Assembly: GCA_025351405.1 (NCBI GenBank)
Contig: JANXVZ010000046.1
Location: forward strand, 1-63,290
Direction of reading: 5' to 3'
Length of the DNA: 63,290 nt
Source: Sphingomonadales bacterium
Lineage (GTDB): Bacteria > Pseudomonadota > Alphaproteobacteria > Sphingomonadales > Sphingomonadaceae
Shown here: positions 45,592-54,769 of the stretch, piece after piece
Layout of the letters: every line of letters starts with the position of its first letter
Position numbering within the stretch: position 1 is the stretch's first letter
Position numbers and translations under genes: made by a program
The notes under the pieces: generated by a model
Told to the model about the DNA's origin: nothing
Database searches by the model: none
The model's input: only the letters and a program-made list of their open reading frames with translations

Positions 45592-46292
45592 TTACGCGGC
45601 GGTGGTGGCCGACCGGCGGCGACGCATGGCGGCACCGGTGAGACCGAAGCCAGCGATGAGCATGGCCCAGGTCGATGCTTCGGGAACGGCGCCGGCGGCG
45701 GACGTGACCGTGAAGTTCAAGCCGGTCGAGTCATTGTAATAAACGCCGTCGTAGTTGATGGCGATGCCCACCTTGTCACCCGCGGCGAGAACGAAATTGG
45801 TGTAGTTGTGCGAGAAGCTGAGATTGCCTGCATTGAGCGTGGTCAGCGTCACATCGAGGAACGGCTTCTGCACGCCGATCACGTCGACGCCCGATGGGTT
45901 GGTGTCGGCGACGAAGGCAGAAACGAGCACCGAATAGACGCCCGCAGTCGGCGCGGTGAAGAATACCGCCGAATCCTGGCCGGCATTGGCGCCGGGGTGC
46001 AGGATCAGGGCGTTCCCCGGGACGATCACCGTGCCGGACTGGTGTGCGCCGGTTGTCGACTTGAAGACGCCGGGGAGGCCATTGTCCGAAAGGCAGACGA
46101 CGCCCGAGATAAGGGCGCCGCAACCGTTCGCACCGGTAAAGGTGTGAACGTGGTGCCGTCGTACGAGCCATAGGTGAAGCCGCCGGCGCCCTGTGTGCCG
46201 TTGAAGCTGGAGAAGGCATCATAGGTCACGGCCGCGGCCGGGCCGGCAATGATTGCTGCGGCGGCGAGGGTCGTTGCAATGCGCTTCAACAT
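45592..46292 (-). pseudogene. PEPxxWA-CTERM sorting domain protein, frameshifted
   Basis: The gene starts with a signal peptide (MLKRIATTLAAAAIIAGPAAA) and ends with the exosortase signal VPEASTWAMLIAGFGLTGAA followed by RRRR. The two halves are in different frames. After YGSYDGTTFTP the first frame runs out of phase, while the frame continuing FTGANGCGALISGVVCLSDNG leads without stops to the sorting signal. The 701-base span is one base short of 234 codons, so a single base is missing near 46138-46142 in a CCTTT stretch. It would be a surface protein of about 233 residues. Either a natural knockout or a sequence error. Confidence 0.88.
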
Positions 46293-46329
46293 CAGGCTGT
46301 CCAATTTGAAAATCTGCTTGGTTAATCGA

Positions 46330-46347
46330 ATGCAAATTTCATGCCAA
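46330..46347 (-). promoter_or_regulatory. sigma-54 promoter of the PEP-CTERM gene
   Basis: On the minus strand TTGGCATGAAATTTGCAT matches the -24/-12 consensus, with GG and GC exactly ten bases apart. Predicted start of transcription is near 46320, about 28 bases before the ATG. RpoN control of PEP-CTERM genes through PrsK/PrsR is known in other proteobacteria. Confidence 0.7.
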
Positions 46348-46362
46348 GGATATCCTCCTTGG
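46344..46362. promoter_or_regulatory. 7-bp dyad overlapping the sigma-54 promoter
   Basis: CCAAGGA and TCCTTGG with a five-base spacer. It overlaps the -24 element by four bases, so a protein bound here could block or modify RpoN binding. It could alternatively be an RNA hairpin in read-through from rsmB. Confidence 0.45.
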
Positions 46363-46385
46363 ATGGCGGCCATCGCTCTGTCACA

Positions 46386-46409
46386 AATTGTAAACCGCGC
46401 CTTACAATT
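46386..46409. promoter_or_regulatory. 8-bp dyad upstream of the sigma-54 promoter
   Basis: AATTGTAA and TTACAATT separated by eight GC-rich bases, centred about 55 bases upstream of the -24 box. It is AT-rich in a GC-rich region and is placed like an activator site for an enhancer-binding protein. Confidence 0.5.
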
Positions 46410-46438
46410 CGTTAGCACGGTGCCCGGCCCGTTTTGCC

Positions 46439-47782
46439 CTATAGCTTGCGCATGCGGGCGATGAAGAAACCGTCGAGGCCGCCCGCGCTTTCGAGTTGCC
46501 CCGGCAGCGTCCGCAGCCAGCCTTCGCCCGTCGGTGCCAGCCCGACCGGAAGCTCGGCAACTTCAAAGGGTGTTCGGGCAAGGCCGGCGACGATGCGTTC
46601 GGCGATGCGCTCTCCCTCCCGCGGGTCGAGCGAGCAGGTGGCGTAAACCAGCGTGCCACCGGGCTTCAGCCAGTTCGCCGCGCGCCGCAACAGCGCCGCC
46701 TGCAACATGGTCAGCGGCGCCAGGTCGCGCGAGCCCTTGAGGTGCAATACATCGGGGTGGCGACGGTAGATGCCCGTCGCCGAGCAGGGCGCGTCGAGCA
46801 ATATGCGGTCGAACAGGGTTCCGGGTTCCCAGCGGAGCGCATCGCCAGCGGTCAGCTCGGCGCTCAAGCCGGTGCGGGCGAGGTTGTCGCGCACCCGCTC
46901 CAGCCGCGCGTCGGAGACATCGACGGCGGTAACGCGGGCCCCCAGCGCGGCGAGCTGCAGTGTCTTGCCACCTGGCGCGGCGCACAGGTCGAGGATGTGT
47001 TCGCCCGGTTGCGCGCCCAGCAAGCGCCCCGGCAGCGATGCGGCGAAGTCCTGCACCCACCAGGCGCCTTCGGCAAAGCCCGGCCATTCGGTCAACGCCC
47101 CCTTGCGGCGGATGCGGATGTGACCGGGCAACAGGCTGGACACCATGGCACCGTCGCTGCCCAGCGCTTCGAGCCAATGCGCCGTCGTCGCCGGATCCCG
47201 CAGGGTCAGGTCGGTCGCCGGCTCCTCCGCCAGCGAGCGTGAGGCCGCTTCCGCCACCTCTGGGCCCCAGTCCATGGCCCAGCGGATGGCGAACAGGTCG
47301 GGCAGGTGCGGCGCATCGGGCAGTTTGGCTTCGCCGCGCATCAGATTGCCGAGGACGCCGTGCACCAGCCGTCGCGGCCCGCCTTCAACCAGCGGCAGCG
47401 CCGTCGCCACAACCGCATGCGGCGGGGTGCCGAGCTTCAACCACCCCGCCAGCGCGATGCGGAGCGCGTGCCGGGCACGGGCATCGTCCGGCAAGGGCTT
47501 CGGGGTTGCCGAATCGATCAGCGCATCGAGATCGGGCAGCCAGCGCAGCACCGTCGAGGCAAGGTGCCGCGCCAAGGCGCGGTCATTGGCCAGCGGAATG
47601 CCGTCGAGCGACGATTCGAGCGCCAGTTCGAGCGGCGTGCCGCGCCCAAGGACGGCCATCAACAGCCGCAGGGCACCGCGACGGGCAGGAACGCCGGCGG
47701 TGGCCTGTTCGGGCTTGAACGGCTTTTCACCAGGGGCGGCTGGAAGGTTGGGCCTAGCGATTATTGCCTCCAAGGAACGCAC
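46439..47782 (-). CDS. rsmB: RsmB-type 16S rRNA (cytosine-C5) methyltransferase
   Basis: A 447-residue enzyme with an N-terminal NusB-like RNA-binding domain (about 35-170) and a C-terminal SAM domain. LDLCAAPGGKTLQLA, LLDAPCSATGIYRRHPD and YATCSLDPREGE hold the SAM site and the two catalytic cysteines of the C5-methyltransferase family (C967-type). The start is unclear: TTG at 47782 (or the TTG at 47773) lies inside the end of the SDR gene and GGAGG stands nearby; no ATG or GTG fits. Confidence 0.9.
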   Translation of the reverse strand: MRSLEAIIARPNLPAAPGEKPFKPEQATAGVPARRGALRLLMAVLGRGTPLELALESSLDGIPLANDRALARHLASTVLRWLPDLDALIDSATPKPLPDDARARHALRIALAGWLKLGTPPHAVVATALPLVEGGPRRLVHGVLGNLMRGEAKLPDAPHLPDLFAIRWAMDWGPEVAEAASRSLAEEPATDLTLRDPATTAHWLEALGSDGAMVSSLLPGHIRIRRKGALTEWPGFAEGAWWVQDFAASLPGRLLGAQPGEHILDLCAAPGGKTLQLAALGARVTAVDVSDARLERVRDNLARTGLSAELTAGDALRWEPGTLFDRILLDAPCSATGIYRRHPDVLHLKGSRDLAPLTMLQAALLRRAANWLKPGGTLVYATCSLDPREGERIAERIVAGLARTPFEVAELPVGLAPTGEGWLRTLPGQLESAGGLDGFFIARMRKL

Positions 47783-48593
47783 CGATGCGCTTGTAGTAAC
47801 TGACCGGGAAGAGCCGGGTGATGATGTCGATCATTTTTGCATCCGGACCGATGAGGACGCGATGGCGCCGTTTTATCATGCCGTCGACGATGATCGCGGC
47901 GGCCTGATCGGATGTCGTTCGTGCCGCCTTTTCGAATTCGGCGGCGGAATCGATGGCGCTGACCTGGCCTGGCATGGTTGCAACCTGCTTGGCATTGCGT
48001 GCCACGTTGGTCTTCACGCCGCCCGGATGGACGCGGATGACACAGATGTTGGGGTCGGTCTGGCCGAGTTCGAGATACAGCGCCTCTGTCAGCCCGCGCA
48101 CGGCATATTTCGACGCATTATAGGCCGATTGGGTCGGATAGCCCATCATGCCGAACACGCTGCTGATGTTGACCAGCCACGCCCGGTCCGATTTGCGCAG
48201 ATGCGGGATGGCGGCACGGCAACCTTCGACGACGCCGTTGAAGTTGACTGCCATTACCCGGTCGAAATCAGCGCGCGGACAATCGGCAAAGGGCGCGACA
48301 ACCGAAAGCCCGGCGTTGTTGATGATGCCGTCGAGCTTGCCGAATTCTGCCGCCGCGCCATCGACCCAGGCCGCCAGCGCCGGGGTATCGGTTACATCGA
48401 GGGTCGTGATGCTCGCCGGCCGGTTGCCGAGCAGGCGCCGCGTTTCGGCCAGCCCCTCGCCGTCCTTGTCAGCCAGCGCCAGCAGCGCGCCCTTGCCGGC
48501 GAGATTGAGCGCCAGCGCCCGACCGATGCCACTGCCGGCACCGGTGATGGCGATCACCCGCCCCTCCATTGCATTGGCGAAACCTTCGGCCAT
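47754..48593 (-). CDS. short-chain dehydrogenase/reductase
   Basis: A 279-residue NAD(P)-dependent oxidoreductase. The cofactor loop is ITGAGSGIGRALA, NNAG follows, and the active site is Ser in VNISSVFG with YNASK. The C-terminal LIGPDAKMIDIITRLFPVSYYK tail fits the ‘classical’ SDRs acting on lipids. Substrate unknown. Its stop overlaps the rsmB start region. Confidence 0.92.
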   Translation of the reverse strand: MAEGFANAMEGRVIAITGAGSGIGRALALNLAGKGALLALADKDGEGLAETRRLLGNRPASITTLDVTDTPALAAWVDGAAAEFGKLDGIINNAGLSVVAPFADCPRADFDRVMAVNFNGVVEGCRAAIPHLRKSDRAWLVNISSVFGMMGYPTQSAYNASKYAVRGLTEALYLELGQTDPNICVIRVHPGGVKTNVARNAKQVATMPGQVSAIDSAAEFEKAARTTSDQAAAIIVDGMIKRRHRVLIGPDAKMIDIITRLFPVSYYKRIGAFLGGNNR

Positions 48594-48669
48594 CTTGCCA
48601 CTCCCCCTGTTATCAAGCGTCCGCGGCGCCTAGATCTTCGCTTTAGCGCCGTTTCGGGAAAAGCACAGC

Positions 48670-48834
48670 ATGAGCGACGACACGACCCCCAAGCCCGACG
48701 GCGAGCCAAGCAAGCCTGTCGTGGTCCCGGCGCTTCCCGCCACAGATCCTGCCCCCGAAGTCGGTGGACGCGGAGGTCCCGACCCGGTGCGCTATGGCGA
48801 CTGGGAAAAGGGCGGGATTGCTGTCGACTTTTAG
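48670..48834 (+). CDS. DUF1674 / SDHAF4-like succinate dehydrogenase assembly factor
   Basis: A 54-residue protein, shorter than common annotation cut-offs. Its C-terminus GGPDPVRYGDWEKGGIAVDF is the invariant block of DUF1674, the bacterial relative of SDHAF4, which protects flavinylated SdhA during complex II assembly. The N-terminal half is Pro-rich and disordered. It lies alone between divergent neighbours; the gene is commonly next to rsmB and an SDR in alphaproteobacteria. Confidence 0.88.
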   Translation: MSDDTTPKPDGEPSKPVVVPALPATDPAPEVGGRGGPDPVRYGDWEKGGIAVDF

Positions 48835-48895
48835 GCCGCTGCCGTTGACAACGCCGGGTCCGTGCCCGTAACGGCCTGCCATCCTGTTCTATTCT

Positions 48896-48924
48896 GGCGG
48901 GCGCAACATCTGCCCGGGCCCGCC
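48896..48924 (+). promoter_or_regulatory. hairpin directly before the Stealth-family start codon
   Basis: GGCGGGC (48896-48902) pairs with GCCCGCC (48918-48924), ending two bases before the ATG. No Shine-Dalgarno sequence is visible, so the start is likely occluded in RNA. It may restrain translation or end an upstream transcript. Confidence 0.4.
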
Positions 48925-48926
48925 GC

Positions 48927-49898
48927 ATGCACGCATCCGCCATCGATCGTATCGACGCCGTCATCACCTGGGTAGACGGCGCCGACCCGGCGCACGCCCG
49001 CAAACGCGCGCACTATCTCGATGGCGCCGCGGCCCTGCACGCCAATGGCACCAACCCGCATCGCTGGGCGTGCAACGACGAGCTTTCCTATTGCCTGCGC
49101 TCGATCGCCAACAACGCGCCGTGGATCGGGCGGATCTGGATCGTCACCGATGCCCAGGCCCCCGACCTGTCACGATTGCCCGCAGCGCTCACCGACAGGA
49201 TCACCCTCGTCGATCACCTGACGCTGTTTGCCGGGCATGAACACGTCCTGCCCACCTTCAACTCGCTGGCCATCGAAAGCTTCATCTGGCGCATCCCCGG
49301 CCTTGCCGAACGGTTCATCTACTTCAACGACGATGTTTTCCTGACGGCGGCCTTGCGCCCCGAAGACGTGTTTTGTGGCGAGGCCCCCGTGTTGCGCGGC
49401 AAATGGGCGGATTTTCATGTCCTGGCCGGAGACGCCGCGAGCCACGACAATCCGGCGCATTTGAACGCCCTGACGCAGATCAACGCCGCCACCCTGATCG
49501 GCTTTGGGGCCGACAACCTGTTCGCCGGTGCCCATGTCGTTCACCCGATGCGACGATCGGTCTTTCGTCGGCTGTTCGATGCGCACCGTGACGCGTTCCT
49601 TGCCAACATCGGCCACAGGTTCCGCAATGTCGGGCAGTTCCTGCCGCAGGCGCTGCACAATCACGCCTGCATCCGCGACGGCATCGCCAGGCTGCACGGT
49701 GCAAATGACCATCTGCACCTTCGCACCGGCGCGGTAAGCGACTACCCCTTGCCCGAGGTGCGAGCCTACCTCGCCCGGGCATTGCAGCCGCAGTTCAAAT
49801 TCCTGTGCGTCAACGACCTGCCACAGGTCGAGGCGGCCATCCCCGACACACGCGACTGGATCGAACGGGCGATCGGCGGCCGAAAGCTGGCGGCGTAG
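48927..49898 (+). CDS. Stealth family sugar-phosphate transferase
   Basis: A 323-residue protein of the Stealth family (hexose-1-phosphate transfer for capsules). CR1 is IDAVITWVDGADPAH, CR2 is ERFIYFNDDVFLTAAL, and CR3/CR4-like His-rich blocks follow (HVVHPMRRSVF, ALHNHACIRDG). The family includes GlcNAc-1-phosphotransferase relatives and microbial capsule polymerases. No glycan genes lie beside it, so its product is unknown. Confidence 0.88.
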   Translation: MHASAIDRIDAVITWVDGADPAHARKRAHYLDGAAALHANGTNPHRWACNDELSYCLRSIANNAPWIGRIWIVTDAQAPDLSRLPAALTDRITLVDHLTLFAGHEHVLPTFNSLAIESFIWRIPGLAERFIYFNDDVFLTAALRPEDVFCGEAPVLRGKWADFHVLAGDAASHDNPAHLNALTQINAATLIGFGADNLFAGAHVVHPMRRSVFRRLFDAHRDAFLANIGHRFRNVGQFLPQALHNHACIRDGIARLHGANDHLHLRTGAVSDYPLPEVRAYLARALQPQFKFLCVNDLPQVEAAIPDTRDWIERAIGGRKLAA

Positions 49899-49950
49899 TT
49901 CGGGCCGACAGGGCACCCGCCGCACAACATAGACACGGATCGAACGCCGG

Positions 49951-50922
49951 CTATTCCGCCCGCAGTGGTCGCGCCAGCAGTGCGCCAACAGTCTCCCCGA
50001 CCGGCGCACCCGCCAAGATCGCCGCGACGGCCTGCACAATCGGCATATCGACGCCCGCCGCCTTTGCCGCTGCGACCAGCACCGGCGCCGTGGCAGCACC
50101 CTCGGCAATGCTGACCCTGCCCGACAGGAGTTGCTTCACCGTTCCGCCCCGCCCAAGCCCGGCACCCAGCGCGAAATTGCGGCTCTGTTCCGATGAGCAG
50201 GTGAGCACAAGGTCGCCTAGCCCCGACAGGCCGGCGAGGGTTTCGGCGCGTGCACCCCGGGCCCGGCCGAAGCGGGTCATTTCGGCAAAGCCCCGCGCGA
50301 TCAGCGCGGCGCGGGCGTTCTGGCCCAGCCCCATGCCCTCGACGACGCCACAGGCAATGGCGAGGACGTTCTTGACCGCGCCGCCAATTTCCGCGCCGAC
50401 GACATCATCGCTCCAATAGGGCCGGAATGCCGGGCGCGCGAGGCGCGCGACAAGGGTTTCGCCAAGCCCGCGGTCGGCGATCGCCAGCGTGACGGCGGTG
50501 GGCAGGCCGCGCGCCACTTCACCGGCGAACGTTGGCCCGGAAAGGACGCCGACCGGCGCACTGCCGGCCAGGTCGGTGGCGATTTCAGACATCAGTTTCA
50601 GCGCGCCCGCTTCGATGCCCTTGGCGCACAGCAGCAACGCCGGGGCGTGCGCAACAGGACATTCCGCCAGCACGGCGCGCAAATGCTGGGCCGGGGCGAC
50701 GACGAGCCACACATCCGCTTGGGCAAGTTCGCCGGTCATCCCCGTGGCGCGGATGCGCGGATTCAGCGTTACGCCGGGAAGGAAATCGGGGTTTTGCCGG
50801 TGCCGGTTGATCGATTCCACCACGGCCGCCTCGCGCGCCCACAGGACCACATCCTCCTGCGCCGCTACGACTTGCGCCAGCGCCGTGCCCCAGGCGCCAC
50901 CCCCGACAATCCCGATCGTCAT
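49951..50922 (-). CDS. gpsA: glycerol-3-phosphate dehydrogenase (NAD(P)+)
   Basis: A 323-residue enzyme making sn-glycerol 3-phosphate for phospholipid synthesis. The Rossmann loop is [16 protein letters not shown], and the substrate-site lysine lies in the [29 protein letters not shown] block. Its start overlaps the tsaD stop (ATGA). Confidence 0.95.
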   Translation of the reverse strand: MTIGIVGGGAWGTALAQVVAAQEDVVLWAREAAVVESINRHRQNPDFLPGVTLNPRIRATGMTGELAQADVWLVVAPAQHLRAVLAECPVAHAPALLLCAKGIEAGALKLMSEIATDLAGSAPVGVLSGPTFAGEVARGLPTAVTLAIADRGLGETLVARLARPAFRPYWSDDVVGAEIGGAVKNVLAIACGVVEGMGLGQNARAALIARGFAEMTRFGRARGARAETLAGLSGLGDLVLTCSSEQSRNFALGAGLGRGGTVKQLLSGRVSIAEGAATAPVLVAAAKAAGVDMPIVQAVAAILAGAPVGETVGALLARPLRAE

Positions 50923-51965
50923 GCTCGCACCCCCGCACCGCGCACAGCCTCAGCACCGGGATCGAGTGGCCAGCGGGCGCGCGCCGGCACGTCGATGGTG
51001 TCGAACATGCCCAGCGCAAATCGTTCCGCCCCGGCCCAGGCGATCATCGCGGCATTGTCGGTGCACAGCCACGGCGGCGGCGCCACGAACGGCAGGTGAT
51101 GCTCACCCGCCAGCGCCGCCAGCGCGGTGCGGATATGGGCATTGGACGCGACCCCGCCGGCAACCACCAGCGCCGTTGCCTGTGGGAACGCCGCGATGGC
51201 CCGCGCGGTGCGATCGACCAGGCAATCCGTGGCCGCCGCCTGGAAAGCGGCGGCGAGATCGGCGCGGTCGACATCCGTTCCCGCCAATGGTCCCCAGGCC
51301 CGCAACACCGCCGATTTCAGCCCGGCAAAGGAAAAATGCGGTTCGGCGGTTCCCGATAACGGCCTTGGCAGGGCAAAACGCCGGGCATTTCCACCTTTTG
51401 CCGCGCGTTCCACCGCTGGCCCGCCCGGAAAGCCCAGCCCCAGCACCTTGGCAGTCTTGTCGAACGCCTCGCCGATGGCATCGTCGATCGTTGTCGCCAG
51501 CCGGCGATAGCGGCCAACACCCTCCACCCCCAGCAGCTGGCAATGCCCGCCCGATACCAGCAGCAGGAGATAGGGAAAGCCCAGCGACGCATCCGCCAGT
51601 CGCGGCGACAGCGCATGGCCTTCGAGATGGTTGATCGCCAGCAACGGCTTGCCCGCCGCAAACGCCAGCGCCTTGCCCGTCACCAGCCCGACCATGACAC
51701 CGCCGATCAACCCTGGGCCCGCTGTCGCGGCAATCGCATCGACTGCGGCCAGCGTCATGCCCGCCTCGGCCAGCACATCGGCGACCATCGGCGTCAGGCG
51801 TTCGGCATGGGCGCGGGCGGCCAGTTCAGGCACGACGCCGCCGAACGGCCTGTGCGCCTCATCCTGGCTGGCGATACGCTGGGCCACGATCGTCCGGTCG
51901 CCGCGCACAAGCGCGACAGCGGTTTCGTCACACGACGATTCGATACCGAGGATAAGGGTTGCCAC
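50919..51965 (-). CDS. tsaD: tRNA N6-adenosine threonylcarbamoyltransferase
   Basis: A 348-residue ASKHA-fold enzyme for t6A37 modification of ANN-decoding tRNAs, working with TsaB, TsaC and Tsa[17 protein letters not shown], the metal ligands in [22 protein letters not shown] and [15 protein letters not shown] are diagnostic. GTG at 51965 gives the usual N-terminus; longer in-frame versions overlap the hemC promoter. Confidence 0.95.
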   Translation of the reverse strand: MATLILGIESSCDETAVALVRGDRTIVAQRIASQDEAHRPFGGVVPELAARAHAERLTPMVADVLAEAGMTLAAVDAIAATAGPGLIGGVMVGLVTGKALAFAAGKPLLAINHLEGHALSPRLADASLGFPYLLLLVSGGHCQLLGVEGVGRYRRLATTIDDAIGEAFDKTAKVLGLGFPGGPAVERAAKGGNARRFALPRPLSGTAEPHFSFAGLKSAVLRAWGPLAGTDVDRADLAAAFQAAATDCLVDRTARAIAAFPQATALVVAGGVASNAHIRTALAALAGEHHLPFVAPPPWLCTDNAAMIAWAGAERFALGMFDTIDVPARARWPLDPGAEAVRGAGVRA

Positions 51966-52033
51966 GTGCCGCAGATAGCGATTGCGTCGGCATCTTGCCA
52001 ATCCTGCTCGCGCCTCGCAAAAGACTGGCCGAT

Positions 52034-52954
52034 ATGACGATCAAATTCCGCCTTGGCACCCGTGGTTCCCCGCTTGCACTGGCACAGGCCCGAATGACCG
52101 CTGCTGCGCTGACCGCCGCGCATGGCTGGGCCCCGGATGTCGTCGAAATCGTGGTGATATCGACCACCGGCGACCGTGTGCAGGACCGGCCTCTTGCCGA
52201 AATCGGCGGCAAGGCGCTGTGGACCAAGGAACTCGACGCGGCACTGCTGGATGGCCGGATCGATTGCGGGGTGCATTCGATGAAGGACGTCGAGACGCAA
52301 CTGCGTGACGGCATCGCGCTCGTCGCCATGCTGCCCCGTGCCGATGTGCGGGAACGCTTGATCGGGGCGGCCAGCATCGCTGCATTGCCCCAGGGCGCAC
52401 GTGTCGGCACCTCGTCACCCCGCCGTGCGGCCCAGTTGCAGGGCAAACGGCCCGACCTGCGTATCGAGATGCTGCGCGGTAACGTCGCGACGCGGATGGC
52501 CAAGGTCGAAAGCGGCGCTATCGACGCGACCCTCCTGGCGGCGGCAGGGCTGGATCGCCTCGGCATCGCTATCGGCAGCGTCGTGCCGACCGAGGAAATG
52601 TTGCCGGCGAGTGCGCAGGGCGCGGTCGGCATCACGGCGCGCGCTGGCGACGCCCCGGCGCTGACGGTTCTCGAAGCGATCGATCATGCCGACACCCATG
52701 GCGCTGTAAAGATCGAACGGGGCTTCCTCGCGGCCCTGGGCGGCACCTGCCATAGCCCGGTCGCCGCACTGGCGCTGGTGACCGGCGACACGGTCTCGTT
52801 CCGCGGCGAGATCATGGCGGAGGACGGCAGCGAAATTCGCGCCGGCAGCTTCACCGCAGCAACAGCCGATGCGGGCGCACAGGCGGCCGCGCTCGCCGCC
52901 GCGTTGCTGGGGCAATCCAGCCCGGCGCTGCGGGCGCTGTTCGACCCGGGGTAA
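52034..52954 (+). CDS. hemC: hydroxymethylbilane synthase (porphobilinogen deaminase)
   Basis: A 306-residue enzyme joining four porphobilinogens in haem synthesis. [34 protein letters not shown] and the dipyrromethane-cofactor cysteine in [10 protein letters not shown] are present. ATG at 52034; divergent from tsaD with 68 bp between. hemD follows after four bases. Confidence 0.96.
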   Translation: MTIKFRLGTRGSPLALAQARMTAAALTAAHGWAPDVVEIVVISTTGDRVQDRPLAEIGGKALWTKELDAALLDGRIDCGVHSMKDVETQLRDGIALVAMLPRADVRERLIGAASIAALPQGARVGTSSPRRAAQLQGKRPDLRIEMLRGNVATRMAKVESGAIDATLLAAAGLDRLGIAIGSVVPTEEMLPASAQGAVGITARAGDAPALTVLEAIDHADTHGAVKIERGFLAALGGTCHSPVAALALVTGDTVSFRGEIMAEDGSEIRAGSFTAATADAGAQAAALAAALLGQSSPALRALFDPG

Positions 52955-52958
52955 CACC

Positions 52959-53663
52959 TTGCACATCCTGGTGACCCGGCCGCAGCCCGGCGCCGACACG
53001 ACAGCAGCGCTGGTGCGATCGCTGGGACATGAGGTGACGGTGGCGCCGCTGCTGGCGATCGAGGCGGTTGACTGGGCACCCCCGGCCGCAATGCCGTCGG
53101 CGATATTGTTGACCAGCGCCAACGCCGCGCGGCTTTGTGGAGAACGGGCCGCCCGGTTCCATGATTTGCCGACATTCGCCGTCGGCAGCGTAACGGGGGC
53201 AGCGGCCCGCGCTGCCGGATTTGCCGTTGTCCGAGGCGGTGGCAGTGGCGGTGGCAGTGGCGGTGGCGGTGGCGGTGGCGGCACCGTGCAGGCATCGCTG
53301 GATGCCGCCGCAGTGGATTTCGCCGATATCCTGCATCTCGCCGGCGAGGACCGCACCGGCACGGTCGTCCCGGACGGCCTGCACGTGGAAACGCGGACCG
53401 TTTACCGCGCCCGCTTGCTCACCCCGGCGTTTGCGGACCATATCGACATGGCGCTGCTCTACAGCGCGCGTACTGCCGGGCATTTTGCGGCGTTATGGGA
53501 CGCATCGGGGCGTTGCCGCTCCGAAATTTCCATTGCCGCCATCAGCCCGGCGGCGCTCATCGCAGCGGGAGCGGGCTGGCGCGATGCATGCGCCGCCGCC
53601 ACCCCCGATGAAGCGGCGCTGCTGGCGGCGGCGGGGCTGACGTGCCAAAAGGCGGCGGATTGA
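52959..53663 (+). CDS. hemD: uroporphyrinogen-III synthase with polyglycine insertion
   Basis: A 234-residue enzyme that cyclises hydroxymethylbilane. The N-terminal VTRPQPGADTTAALVRSLGHEV block and LLTSANAARL are family features; sequence conservation is otherwise low, as usual. Residues 93-108 are almost pure glycine (GGGSGGGSGGGG...), encoded by a GGTGGC repeat at 53235-53283; this is not part of normal HemD. TTG start at 52959. Position between hemC and the Mic60-like gene supports the assignment. Confidence 0.88.
   Translation: MHILVTRPQPGADTTAALVRSLGHEVTVAPLLAIEAVDWAPPAAMPSAILLTSANAARLCGERAARFHDLPTFAVGSVTGAAARAAGFAVVRGGGSGGGSGGGGGGGGTVQASLDAAAVDFADILHLAGEDRTGTVVPDGLHVETRTVYRARLLTPAFADHIDMALLYSARTAGHFAALWDASGRCRSEISIAAISPAALIAAGAGWRDACAAATPDEAALLAAAGLTCQKAAD
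53235..53283 (+). repeat. GGTGGC hexanucleotide microsatellite in hemD
   Basis: About eight hexamer units, GGTGGC with some AGTGGC variants, in frame in hemD. Length changes by six-base steps would keep the frame and alter the glycine tract. Confidence 0.9.
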
Positions 53664-53701
53664 GCGGTTCGGCGCTGCCGACCGTTCTCAGGAGGAACCC
53701 G

Positions 53702-54754
53702 ATGGACGCGCCGTTTGACCGAGGCGAAATCGACCGCGCCAGCCTCGACGCTACCGAGCGCCTGCGCGCCCGCCTTTCGTCGCGACCCCCGGCAGCGCAA
53801 GCCAGGCGCGGCGGCGGCAGGCTGCCCTGGGTGATCGCCGGCAGCCTTTTTGTCTTCACCGCCGGAATGATCGCCAACCCCTGGTTCGAACACAGCGTGC
53901 GCGACAAGCTGCCATTTGTGGATACCGCTGTCGTCGCGCCCGCCAATGATTCGGCACAGGTAAAGGTGCTGGCCGCCCGCATCGCCCAACTTGAAGGCCG
54001 CGTAGCCTCGCCGGCAGCGCCGATGCCCGTCGAGCGCCTGGCCAGGGCGGAAGCAAAGGTTGAAACCAGCACCGACCAGATCGCCCGTGATGCCGAACGG
54101 ATAGACCGCCTCAGCACCGAATTGACGGCGTTGAGCGGCCGCGTCGATGCAGACCGGGGCCGCGAATCGGCCATTGCCGCAGCCGCCGCCGATGCTGCCG
54201 AACGGGCGCAGGGTACGATGGCGCTGATGCTTGCCCGCCGCACGCTCGACGCGGGCCGGCCGCTGGGGCCGCTCGAAGCGGTGTTGCGACGCAGTTTTCA
54301 GCAACGCTATCCGCAGGCTGTCACGGCCGTTGCGGCGCTGGGCGCAGCCCCGGCAACGCCGGCGACATTGCGACGGGACTTCGACGCGCTGCGCCGGAGT
54401 GTTGGCAACACCGCGGGTGATACCAACAAGAGCTGGCTGGCAACACTTGCCTCGACCGTCATGGAGGCGGTCTCGCGCCCCGCCGAAACCGGCCCCTCGC
54501 CACTCGATGCCGCCGCCGCCGCGCTCAGCCGCAACGACATATTGGCCGCAGCCAACCAGTTGCGGCGCTTTTCCGCAGCGCAGAGCAATCCTGCACAACG
54601 GATGGCCGCCAACGCTTGGATCGACGCAGCCAACCGCTGGCAAGCGGGGCATGAGGGCCTTAACGTGCTGGAAACCGCCGTCGTGCTGGTGCCGCCCGTT
54701 GCTGCCGAACCAAAGCCGGTCGCGCCCTCGAAGCTCGAGGAAAAGACAATCTGA
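53702..54754 (+). CDS. mitofilin/Mic60-like inner-membrane protein (COG4223)
   Basis: A 350-residue protein with one N-terminal membrane helix (LPWVIAGSLFVFTAGMIANP), a coiled-coil region (VLAARIAQLEGRV, RDAERIDRLSTELTALSGRV) and a helical C-terminal mitofilin-like domain. Alphaproteobacterial Mic60 homologues next to hemC/hemD bend membranes at intracytoplasmic folds or control the envelope. AGGAGG lies before the ATG at 53702; longer frames from 53642 overlap hemD. Confidence 0.85.
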   Translation: MDAPFDRGEIDRASLDATERLRARLSSRPPAAQARRGGGRLPWVIAGSLFVFTAGMIANPWFEHSVRDKLPFVDTAVVAPANDSAQVKVLAARIAQLEGRVASPAAPMPVERLARAEAKVETSTDQIARDAERIDRLSTELTALSGRVDADRGRESAIAAAAADAAERAQGTMALMLARRTLDAGRPLGPLEAVLRRSFQQRYPQAVTAVAALGAAPATPATLRRDFDALRRSVGNTAGDTNKSWLATLASTVMEAVSRPAETGPSPLDAAAAALSRNDILAAANQLRRFSAAQSNPAQRMAANAWIDAANRWQAGHEGLNVLETAVVLVPPVAAEPKPVAPSKLEEKTI

Positions 54755-54769
54755 GCCCTGCGGCGGGTG

